A DNA stretch of 63,751 nucleotides, taken from the NCBI GenBank assembly GCA_009746045.1, contig RPFO01000027.1, positions 989,638 to 1,053,388 of the forward strand, given 5' to 3'. Under the pieces are notes generated by a model. That model searched no databases. It had not been told where the DNA came from and was given only the letters and a program-made list of their open reading frames with translations. The translations under genes were made by a program, and so were the position numbers. Source of the stretch: Mesostigma viride. Lineage: Eukaryota > Streptophyta > Mesostigmatophyceae > Mesostigmatales > Mesostigmataceae. Each line of letters begins with the position of its first letter. Position 1 is the first letter of the stretch. Shown here piece by piece: positions 44,190 through 53,100 of the stretch.

Positions 44190-45550
44190 CAAGATAAAAT
44201 AATGTATAAATTAGCTTAACCCATAGTCCGCTGACCCATTTTTGGTACTTTCATACCCCTGAAAATGAAAAAAATCATAACTCACAGGCCACAACTCCAA
44301 ATACCCCCAACCAAGATGCTAGGAGTATCTACACTTCAAGGGCTTTCAGAATATGCAATAATACCATGGCTTTATGAAAGCGTTTGGATGATAGCTCTAG
44401 TCAAAGTTGGCCAAAAGACGATCTTTTTTCCCCAAGGAAAAGTTAACCCCCCACTTTTTTCCCAGGGAGGGTAGGGAACCTCAATACCAACACAGGACAA
44501 CTTAGTTGGATAGTCCAATGGGGGATTCCTTGGGTCAGACCACCCGGATAACCCATTACCTCTATATAACGTGCTCATATATGTGTGTGGGTTACGCGCA
44601 TGTAAACAGCTATCTATGACATGCAACACAATAATGCATTATAAAAAGCTATAAAATGCTGCCAAAAGTGCTGGAATACAAACACGTTGCCTACCTGCAC
44701 TAACGGAATGATACACTCCAAAGATATGCCATAAACTGGGCACTTTCAGGGCTGAAACCACTCTCTACAACAGGCATGAAAGCTTGCTGAAATATGCAAA
44801 GATAAAATCGTCATATATATTGCATGGGAGACGAATTCCGCTGCAAACAACACGCAAATACGTTGTCGTACCCAGCTCGTTCATGTCCTTCCCGGGGTCC
44901 GCTGGCCGGGACCACCATAACTCACAGATACCGTGGCTCTACGGGCATAGGCCGCCATAGCCGCGTCAAGCATGCATCCTTTATGATTACCAGGTTGATG
45001 TTTCGTTCAAAGATGACCTATAAATGCGTCCGCATTCGCAGCAAATGCTGCAGGGGACATCCCGTAGCAAACCTGGATGCTCGGGCTGGCGCAGACTGCC
45101 CGGCCATAAGGAGAAAATCGACATATGATAGGCGATGACTTGTCTGGCACTGACGACCAAGAAGGCAGTATTTTCCTACCTGTATTTTCCCAATCCTAAA
45201 AATCTGGCCATGCCTGACCTACGAAAATCACGCATCATCATTCTGAGCAACATTCTAAACCGTTTCTAGCCGCGAGACGCAAATTTCCCTGATAACGGCA
45301 CGTTGGCAGCCATATCTCGTTGCGCGCGCGCGCGAGTGAAAATTTCCCGCCAAAGTCACGTGATACTTTCTCAATGCACGTTGTAATTACCAAGCTATGG
45401 CGAATAACCCCCCCAAACCTATACATCACCTTCGTCCCTAAGTGTTCCCAGACCCACCGGACAACTTCCCTCCGTCACGGGTGGCGCGGCGCTCCGGGAA
45501 TTACGTGGTTTATTACGTTAAGTCAAAGTGTATGCGATCACATACATCAC
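44190..45550. other. Unassigned Element 2 interior
   Basis: No supported coding region. There are short ORFs without protein character and a CG-alternating stretch at 45321-45333. Confidence 0.35.
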
Positions 45551-45555
45551 TTACC

Positions 45556-46338
45556 TGACAATGACATACAGCTTTCGCAGAATCTGCCAAGCAAATGGCC
45601 CAATCTAATATGAACCATAATAATCGTGTTGCCCCGACTTACCTTGCGAGTAGGGTGGCCTTTTCCGCGGTGGAGCCTGGGCATGATTGTGGGGCCGGCC
45701 ATAGGCCCAGCTTCAAAATGACTATGACCCATTAATCCCTGGCTGCATAACCTCCTCCCTCATCAGCCAGTCTTGCTCCCCGGCGGCCTTGGGGATCCTT
45801 GGGTGCCAAGCAAATGCACGTAGGCGTAAAACAAGGCATACATTCCCAATCGTCTAATATGCAACCAGTAATAATCGTGTTCCCCCTCCCGATCCAGCTG
45901 CCTCGGCCCATCCATTGCGACTGCGCGCGCGCGTGGCTCTTGTTGACGGTGTGCTGGTTGCAGTCCTGTCACTTGGCCATGGGCCGCGCTGAAGCTTTCG
46001 CGTTGCCCCAACGCGGCAGGCGCAGCGGGCCGGCGAAGCTCCGTGCCAACGCCAGTGCTGGAGCTGGGTGCAGCACTTGCTGGGGTGGATGGCATTCTTC
46101 GTTGGTTCTCCAAAGCATTGACCCTCTCGGTCAGGGCCTTAACCTTGACGTACACGTGCGATTTCTTATTCCCCCGCCCTTCATCACCTACGGGTGTCCC
46201 CGCATCAACTGCGCTCTCAGTCTCCTCCCCCGTTGGCCGTGCTACGCCCGTTCCATCGTCATGCTCCGCACACAACGGTCTGAAAGTGCCAAAAAACAGC
46301 CTTATAACTCCTGTACGATGCAAATATTGTCGAAACAT
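45556..46338 (-). CDS. Possible multi-exon gene of Element 2, coiled-coil protein
   Basis: The minus strand shows coding-like segments with splice signals. The first (about 46290-45870) encodes an acidic/Thr-Gly region, a coiled-coil-like KVKALTERVNALENQRR and an Ala/Pro-rich part. A second (about 45748-45644) follows a TTATGCAG acceptor, encodes GLMGHSHFEAGPMAG ... GKGHPTRK, and ends at a GTAAGT donor. A third, 29-nt micro-exon (45584-45556) lies between GGCAG and GTAAGT. A 45-bp segment (GG-AACACGATTATTA...CATATTAGA) occurs twice, once at each of two exon/intron borders. The function is unknown; the exon model is a proposal from splice motifs only. Confidence 0.4.
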
Positions 46339-46559
46339 GCTAGATCTTGGTAGGTAGCATGTTCAGGACACCAGTAGAAGGATTGCAACTTTCCGGACTT
46401 ACCGGACCTCAGCTGACCTATTTTTGGCATTTCTATTTTTAGCAGTTTTCCAGATTTTAATATAAACAAATACATTCTAATATGCAAATAAAGAGTTCTT
46501 GACCTGGCTGTTTGCAAGTAAGTTGATACTCATGACTAATGACTGTACACAAGATCTGA

Positions 46560-47095
46560 TGGTCATCCAACCGCATTTGGTAACAAAATGCCACCAAATG
46601 CTAGCAAAAATGTGCGTTTTTTGTATTTTTCATCACATTTCATTGCAGTTTCCATACAAGCTGTGCTCGGTTGAGGCTGGAAACTTGTAGGCATCTTAAA
46701 CATCATTATTCTAGACATCCCACAAAAATTCAGGTCCATCATAGGGTATTTGATGTCAGTTTGCTCACAAATGTTACCAAAAATGCACGTTTTTCGTATT
46801 TTTCATCACATTCCATGGCAGTTTCCATACAAGATGTGCTCAGTTCAGGCTGGAAACTTGCATGCATCTTTGCCATCATTATTTTAGACATTCCACAAAA
46901 ATTCAGAACCATCAGAGGGTATTTGATGTCAGTTTGCTCACAAATGTTACCAAAAATGCACGTTTTTCGTATTTTTCATCACATTTCAGTGCAGTTTCCG
47001 TACAAGATGTGCTCTGTTGAGGCTGGAAACTTGCATGCATCTTAGCCATCATGATTTTAGACATTCCACAAAAATTCAGGCCGATCATGTTCTAT
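46560..47095. repeat. 173-bp tandem repeats inside Element 2
   Basis: Three imperfect units phased by CTCACAAATGTTACCAAAAA (46764 and 46937, 173 bp apart) and by GGCTGGAAACTTG. Similar in length to the Element 1 repeats but not obviously in sequence. Confidence 0.85.
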
Positions 47096-47505
47096 TTGGT
47101 AGAGCTATCAATGCCATACCTGCCAGTTTCCATTACAAATTCTTACCCATGGATGCGAAACTGCCAGTGTGGAATATCAAGGAGACAATCTGGTCAACTC
47201 AAATAAGATGACTCACTAAAACATGGAAACCATTCACGAGTGATGTAAGACAACCCGTCCAGGAGACATACATAAAAGTTCATTGATATAGACACAGCTG
47301 ACAATATGCACATGTGGCCATGTGGATGCTCACGCAATTTCTATTATAGGGAGGAGCTTGCTGAACATAATATTGGCAGCTGTCGCATGCATGGCTAGAA
47401 AGGTCATTTTACACGTGCACCCACAGCATGCCAAGTAATGTAGTTGCAAATTACTCAACACGCGGCATGGCGCTGATGCGTTTGCGCGCCCTCATCTCGG
47501 TATCG

Positions 47506-47683
47506 CTAGCTAGGAGGTAGTGGCACCTCCCTGCACAATCTCTGCCTGACCTTGTCAGCCTTCATGCACTGTGTCAACATGGACACCCCCACACCCTTGC
47601 CCTTGGCATCACAGCCAAGCTTTCGACGGTGGTTGGTGAAGCTCTTGGTGTCCTCCTTGCGCATGTGGTGCATGTGCAAGTTA
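47506..47683 (-). CDS. Element 2 unknown gene, last exon
   Basis: Minus strand. A CACTCACTTAG acceptor precedes an open frame encoding NLHMHHMRKEDTKSFTNHRR, then LGCDAKGKGVGVSML and a basic helix, with stop at 47506. The phase matches the donor of the exon at 48855: two bases plus one make a leucine codon. The His/Met/Lys-rich residues give no family. Confidence 0.55.
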
Positions 47684-47856
47684 CTAAGTGAGTGAGTGAG
47701 TGAGTGAGTGAGTGAGTGAGTGAGTGAGTGAGTGAGTGAGTGAGTGAGTGAGTGAGTGAGTGAGTGAGTGAGTGAGTGAGTGAGTGAGTGAGTGAGTGAG
47801 TGAGTGAGTGAGTGAGTGAGTGAGTGAGTGAGTGAGTGAGTGCGAGCGTGCGTGAG

Positions 47857-47900
<44 letters not shown>

Positions 47901-48854
47901 TGAGTGAGTGAGTGAGTGGGTGGGTGGGTGGGTGGTGGTGGGTGGTGGGTGGGTGGGTGGTGGGTGGGTGGGTGGGTGGGTGGGTGGGTGGGTGGGTGGG
48001 TGGGTGGGTGGGTGGGTGGGTGGGTGGGTGGGTGGGTGGGTGGGTGGGTGGGTGGGTGGTGGGTGGGTGGTGGGTGGGTGGGTGGGTGGGTGGTGTGGTG
48101 GGTGGGTGGGTGGGTGGGTGGGTGGGTGGGTGGGTGGTGGGTGGGTGGGTGGGTGGGGTGGGTGGGTGGGTGGGTGGGTGGGTGGGTGGGTGGGTGGGTG
48201 GGTGGGTGGGTGGGTGGGAGGGGGGTGGGTGGGTGGGTGGGTGGGTGGGTGGGTGGGTGGGTGGGTGGGTGGGTGGGTGGGTGGGTGGGTGGGTGGGGTG
48301 GGTGGGTGGGTGGGTGGGTGGGTGGGTGGGTGGGTGGGTGGGTGGGTGGGTGGGTGGGTGGGTGGGTGGGTGGGTGAGTGAGTGAGGGAGTGAGTCCACG
48401 AGTGAGTGAGTCCACAAGTGAGTTCACGAGGGAGGAAGGGAGGGAGGGAGGGAGGGAGGGAGGGAGGGAGGGAGGGAGGGAGGGAGGGAGGGAGGAGGGA
48501 GGGAGGGAGGGAGGGAGGGAGGGAGGGAGGGAGGGAGGGAGGGAGGGAGGAGGGAGGAGGGAGGGAGGGAGGGAGGGAGGGAGGGAGGGAGGGAGGGAGG
48601 AGGGAGGGAGGGAGGGAGGGAGGGAGGAGGGAGGGAGGGAGGAGGGAGGGAGGAGGGAGGAGGGAGGGAGGAGGGAGGGAGGAGGGAGGGAGGAGGAGGG
48701 AGGGAGGGAGGGAGGGAGGAGGGAGGGAGGGAGGGAGGGAGGGAGGGAGGAGGGAGGGAGGGAGGGAGGGAGGAGGGAGGGAGGGAGGAGGGAGGGAGGG
48801 AGGGAGGGAGGGAGGGAGGGAGGGAGGGAGGAAGGGAGTGGATCGGTCACTCAC
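47684..48854 (-). repeat. Intron built of tetranucleotide arrays
   Basis: The 1171-bp intron runs from GTGAGT (donor) to TTAG (acceptor). On the plus strand it consists of (GAGT)n, (GCGT)n, (GGGT)n, again GAGT, and (GGGA)n with scattered GGA units. On the gene's sense strand the arrays read ACTC, ACCC and TCCC, so they are pyrimidine-rich. The long frames through it are artefacts. Confidence 0.85.
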
Positions 48855-49282
48855 AGCAGTTTATTCCCACCCCAGCAGGGCCCCTCCCTCACATCCGGCT
48901 GCAAAATCTGCTTGATGTCGCTTCTCTCTAGAATAAGCCGCACAGCCCTGATGCGAGCAAACGGCTCGCCATCATACTGTCGCTCACTGATGCTATATAC
49001 GCGCTTTCCGTAAGATGAAAACATGACGGAAAAGAGAGACTCGGGGAAAGGGGATACGGTGAAATACTTGTCTGCTACCGGCCGGGGTTTCAACAGCGAA
49101 GAAATTCGCACCTGAATGTGCACATACCACTCCGTCACGTCGACAACGGTCTTGCATCGCAATCGTTTCACAGACGCGGCAGCAAAAATTGCTGGCGGCA
49201 TTGACATGCTCGCCGCAGTTAACGAACGTGCGGAGGTCCGTTTTAGCCCCTGACGCCACGGCGTCTTTGATGCCAAGAACGC
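48855..49282 (-). CDS. Element 2 unknown gene, upstream exon
   Basis: Minus strand, between a GTGTCTTTTGCAG acceptor and a CTGCT|GTGAGT donor, 428 nt. The frame that matches the next exon encodes a basic Ser/Ala-rich start, then RLRCKTVVDVTEWYVHIQVR ... YFTVSPFPESLFSVMF ... RIRAVRLILERSDIKQI. The second half looks like a beta-rich globular domain. I do not recognise it. Further 5' exons probably exist upstream of 49283 but I could not place them. Confidence 0.5.
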
Positions 49283-49793
49283 CTGCAAAAGACACGATAT
49301 CGGGCACAAAAGCACTTAAAAACGGATTACGGGTCTGCGACGCCTGGCCCAGCCTAGAAATTGGATTAAAAATCGCGCCAGCTCGGTTAAAGCAAACTGA
49401 GCCGGTAATGAAAAAAGTGCTTCGGTCAAGGCCTTAAAAACTAAAAAATGCGTCGGTTAGTGTCAAAAACCAGATGTTAGGGCGACTTTCATCGGGAAAA
49501 TTTTTTGCTGCAGGTAGGTGGGGTCGAGAGAAAATCGGCGACAAAACAGGCACCCACCTGTGAATGACGCCAAAATGGAAGGACTCCGCAGAATTTGTGG
49601 CGAAAAAAAATAACGGCAAGTAATATATGACCCTAGGAGCATACACTAAAATTTCCAGCCTCGATACTGCCTTTTTATTCGCTAGCCATTCTTAGCTATC
49701 CTGACCAGAATGGCCGATGAATGGTTGATAATTTCCTCGGGGATTGAAAGGAAATACCTGCTGCACACCTTGTGACATCGGTTGTGACACCCA

Positions 49794-50078
49794 TGTCTCA
49801 ACATGTTTGTAGTTGGTTTGTAGTTGGTGTCTCGGTGTCTCAGAAACTCGTGGTCCGCATTGAGTGGGTGTCACGGTGTCACGACATCTGATTGGCCCGG
49901 TTCAGATTCGCCCCAAATTAAAAAAAAAAAAAAACGAATTAAAAAAAAATTAAAAAAAAAACGAATCTGAACCGGGCCAATCAGATGTCGTGACACCGTG
50001 ACACCCACTCAATGCGGACCACGAGTTTCTGAGACACCGAGACACCAACTACAAACCAACTACAAACATGTTGAGACA
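49794..50078. repeat. Palindrome upstream of the CxCG gene (Element 2)
   Basis: Arms of 117 bp (49794-49910 and 49962-50078) around a 51-bp A-rich loop. They contain ATTGG/CCAAT and GTGTCACGGTGTCAC motifs shared with the element's subterminal arrays. It lies about 215 bp before the cysteine-cluster ORF. Confidence 0.92.
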
Positions 50079-50168
50079 CCGTGACACCGTGCGCTTTCAC
50101 CCCGAATTCACGAGAGCGGCAGCGATGGTGATCGCTGCCAAATGAGGTAACATGGGCTAAACAACTCG

Positions 50169-50202
50169 GGCAGACCGGGCTGGCGTAACATCCCGGTCTG
50201 CC
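50169..50202. repeat. Small GC-rich hairpin before the CxCG gene
   Basis: An 11-bp perfect stem, GGCAGACCGGG / CCCGGTCTGCC, with a 12-base loop, in the probable leader of the downstream gene. Confidence 0.8.
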
Positions 50203-50294
50203 ATGTTTTATTCCCCCCCACACATGGCGTGGGGATCTACGTTTGCCATCTGCCAACGTAGAAATAGATGGGGAGGGGGGGGGACAAATGATGT

Positions 50295-50699
50295 TTGCAA
50301 CATTGCCCAGTTGACATAGCCATGGCGAGACCCGGCGTTTTCATGGAGCCCAGTGCGGGGGCGCTGGGTTGGCAGGTTTTGGGAATGTTCTTCTTGCTAT
50401 TACTCCTGGGCGTCGTCGTGTTCAATATGATGGCGAGGCGCGGGGTCCGGTTATCTGCAGCCGCCGTGTTGGCGAAATGCACCCAGGATTCGTCCTTGGC
50501 TGCGGCACTTTGCAGGGACTGGGACTGTGGTTGTGGCCGCCATTGTTTGAGAAGCGTGCATTTCGAGGAGCTCAGGACGATGAGGACCGACATGTGGTCT
50601 AAGAAGCCTGCGGATCGGAAAGAGTTTATAAAGAACCAGCTTTTTCAGGCCGGCCAGCGAGAAACTGAAATCCCGGCAAGTGATTTCATGACAAAGTGA
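50295..50699 (+). CDS. Element 2 membrane-anchored CxCGxxC protein
   Basis: Counting from the second ATG (50322), residues about 13-37 are strongly hydrophobic (WQVLGMFFLLLLLGVVVF), then the basic ARRGVR. Near residues 68-74 lies D-C-G-C-G-R-H-C, followed by FEELRTMRTDMW and RKEFIKNQLFQAGQ. This matches the Element 1 protein (13938-14444) in order, spacing and residues: membrane segment, about 30-residue linker, D-C-x-C-G-x-x-C, about 10 residues, L-R-x(2)-R, then RK..IK.QL.Q.G. The orientation suggests a type-II-like membrane protein or a nuclear-envelope anchor with a zinc cluster; both are guesses. A CGGCAAGTGA near 50675 could be a non-canonical GC donor, so more exons may follow. The start could be 50295 or 50322. 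Confidence 0.65.
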   Translation: MQHCPVDIAMARPGVFMEPSAGALGWQVLGMFFLLLLLGVVVFNMMARRGVRLSAAAVLAKCTQDSSLAAALCRDWDCGCGRHCLRSVHFEELRTMRTDMWSKKPADRKEFIKNQLFQAGQRETEIPASDFMTK

Positions 50700-50980
50700 T
50701 TTTGATGGTTGCTTGCATGCATATTAAGTGAGACAGCTATTCCTGGACGCATGGCGTGCCAACATATATAAGTTGTTACCAGATATTAATCACATGCCCT
50801 ATTGAAGCGACGTTGGACCGCATAAACGAGGAATGGCTGAACTTGTCATGACCCGGCAAGGTACCTACACGCACAACAAGAATACATCAACATGAGACGA
50901 TATATGGTGAGATGACCGAGATGTATGGAGAAATGAATGTCTCTACTAGGATTATTATGAAGGTGTATACGTGGTATTTG

Positions 50981-51182
50981 CGGTGTCACGGTGTCACGGT
51001 GTCACGGTGTCACGGTGTCACGGTGTCACGGTGTCACGGTGTCAGAAGCATAGGTAAAACTTGCAATGACCCATTGAATACATCATCCCCATTAATAATC
51101 ACTGCATACCTGCAAAGATGTGTGTTTATATGCATTTTGAGGTGTCACGGTGTCACGGTGTCACGATGTCACGGTGTCACGG
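50981..51182. repeat. Right subterminal GGTGTCAC arrays of Element 2
   Basis: Two runs (50981-51043 and 51142-51181) of the octamer GGTGTCAC, the reverse complement of the left-end arrays. Confidence 0.9.
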
Positions 51183-51299
51183 GTCCTATGAACTTCCCCT
51201 TCCTCAGAGACTTAAGTGGAAACTTTAAATTCAATAAAATACAACTTTTCAAAATGAACTACAAATTGCGTGTTCTAGTACAAATCCAGACGAGCTTAG

Positions 51300-51672
51300 G
51301 GCCGGTTGCCAGTGGGGGCTTTCTCATCACCTCCCTCAGCCTGGCGCAGGCCGCCATGCTGCGTGTGGAGTTCGGGGCCCCCATCGCGGTTCAGGGCGGC
51401 CAGGCCATCTTGGTGGACTCGGCCGGGCGCGCCCAGCCCCTAACCGCGGGGACGCCTGTTTCTGCCTTCCTCCACGACATCCTGGAGTTGGCAGGCATCC
51501 CGCACGAATGGCACCCCGCGGCTGCCCAACCGGTCGGCATCCTCTCGCGCGTCCAGATTGCTGCTCTCCCGGGTTGCTGGGAGGCTGGCTGGGACCCGCC
51601 CCCCCCTCATGTCCGGTCCCTTCTGGAGGGGGACGACCCCGAGTCGGGCTCCTGGGGGGGCCCACAATCAAT
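51300..51672 (+). pseudogene. GC-rich coding fragment, probable continuation of the PHD gene
   Basis: An open plus-strand frame encodes GPVASGGFLITSLSLAQAAM, then LRVEFGAPIAVQGGQAILVD and AGIPHEWHPAAAQPVG ... LLEGDDPESGSWG. Composition and codon use match the segment at 42670-43183, and the frame is continuous with it if the DNA between 43185 and 51298 is ignored. No domain is recognised. The GC-rich part ends abruptly at 51672 in A/T-rich DNA, so the gene is also truncated here. Confidence 0.5.
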
Positions 51673-52164
51673 CTACAATACCCATGCCAAATTTTATTAC
51701 TTGAGGAGACGCCATTTCAACAAATACATGACAATTGATGCTCATTGTGAATGCGTTTCCACATGAAATCATTACCATTTCATGCAATTTGGTCACTAGT
51801 GCGCTTTCCGCGTGCACTTTTCATTACTAGATTGCTTAAATTTATTAAAATTTATTAAAATTTATTAACATTTATTAAAATTTATTCAAGTCGGGGTAAA
51901 ATTGGCTGTTTTTGTCATAGTGTCATGCACTCGGAGGGTAAGCAAGTGAGACAAGTTGTAGATTATTTACAATTGCACAACCCTCTCCACGACCCCGCTA
52001 GTTCTATTTATAGAACGAATTATAATTATTGCCAAAATTGTGCACAAGCCTGTGCACAACCCAACCAGTAATTCCCACTTGAACTTTGAATATTCAAGTG
52101 AATGCTCTGGAGACAGATGTACAGATCGATGTTTACAAATGTACACGAGTTCAGATCAAGCTAT
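51673..52164. other. A/T-rich spacer with 11-bp repeats
   Basis: Five tandem AAATTTATTAA-like units lie at 51836-51890. No gene is supported. Confidence 0.5.
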
Positions 52165-52981
52165 CTAACTACCTACTAACAGGCGTTTCTTTACAGGTGC
52201 CCGTCCGCTGGGCTTCTTTACACCCCCCTCCCGCACATCTGCGCCAGCCTTCCCTTGAGGTTTTCGTTTGCCCTGCCCTGCGGCTTGGTCTCCCCCCTTC
52301 TCTTGGAGTCGTGGGGAAGATCTGGTCGCTGGGGAAGATCTGGTCGCCAGGAACCCCTTGTCCATCCACCACTCCAAATACGTTCCCTCAGGTGGCTTGA
52401 AACAGTTCCGCATCTCGTCTTGTTGTACCTTGAAAATTATGTTGGGCATCGTCCCCTGCTCCCCATTAATCCAGATTCCCTTTTCGTCACACCCTTCTGC
52501 CCAAAATTTAACGTACCACACGCCCGTTTTATCCACCTTTCGAACGACTCCATGCACCAGGAACGTGTCGACGTGGAAATCAGGCATGTGTGCCAGCTTC
52601 ATTGGGTCTGCATTGAGTTTAGCCACCGAATCAGCAGCCCACGTGGGCTTCCACAACGTATCAAGGCGCTGGGATTGGTTCTTCCGATACTGGCAAAATT
52701 CACCGCCGTGCTTGCACAATACCGAAACCGGACATCCAACAGGCGAGCGGGGCACGACCCGTTTCCCCCCCCCACACCTTCCAGATTCTCCATCCACGGC
52801 TGCCAACTTGGTGGTGGCACTTTCTTGTCTAGTGGCTTGGGCTGGGTTGCGGTAACTGTGACACGTCTTTGTGGCGCTTCCTCAGGTTCCGATTCTTCCG
52901 ATTCTTCCGAATCTTCCTCAAACCCTTTGGGTGGGCCGCCATGCGCGTCATCCTTTGGCGGCTCCTCTTCAGACTCGTCAC
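52165..52981 (-). CDS. Unknown large gene, exon E (last exon)
   Basis: Minus strand. A TCTCACACACAG acceptor is followed by an acidic stretch (GDESEEEPPKDDA, EEDSEESEESEPEEA), then PPSWQPWMENLEGVGG. A run of 9 C at 52767-52775 shifts the frame. In the second frame the protein continues with CPVSVLCKHGGEFCQYRKNQ, MPDFHVDTFLVHGVVRKVD, YLEWWMDKGFLA and a basic Lys/Gly-rich tail to the stop at 52165. The shift may be real decay or a sequencing error in the homopolymer. The phase fits exon D. The acidic-plus-basic ends suggest a nuclear protein. No family recognised. Confidence 0.6.
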
Positions 52982-53100
52982 CTGTGTGTGAGACAAGCAA
53001 TGACGAGCGGCGCAATTAGTTATCATTACAATCGCAAATCAAACTTGGGAATATGCAAACATCATAATTTAACCGACCATATTCACTCAGATTAACTTAC

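Larger units (their letters stand above)
43184..51299. mobile_element. Element 2: large TIR DNA transposon (about 8.1 kb)
   Basis: Perfect 30-bp inverted ends (43184-43213 and 51270-51299): CTAAGCTCGTCTGGA then TTTGTACTAGAACAC. Subterminal GTGACACC arrays are inverted relative to each other (43296-43860, 50981-51182). GC-rich coding-like DNA lies immediately outside on both sides, while the interior is A/T-richer. No clear target duplication: GGCCCGCC versus GGCCGGTT match at 5 of 8 positions. The TIR shares its inner TGTACT..A.CAC block and its 30-bp length with Element 1, and both carry the membrane/cysteine-cluster gene. Confidence 0.72.

Noticed and set aside
47506-48915. Thr/His/Pro-rich and Gly/Arg-rich frames over 300 codons
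   Set aside because: Translations of GGGT, GAGT and GGGA arrays. Only the short ends (47506-47683 and 48855-49282) look like exons.
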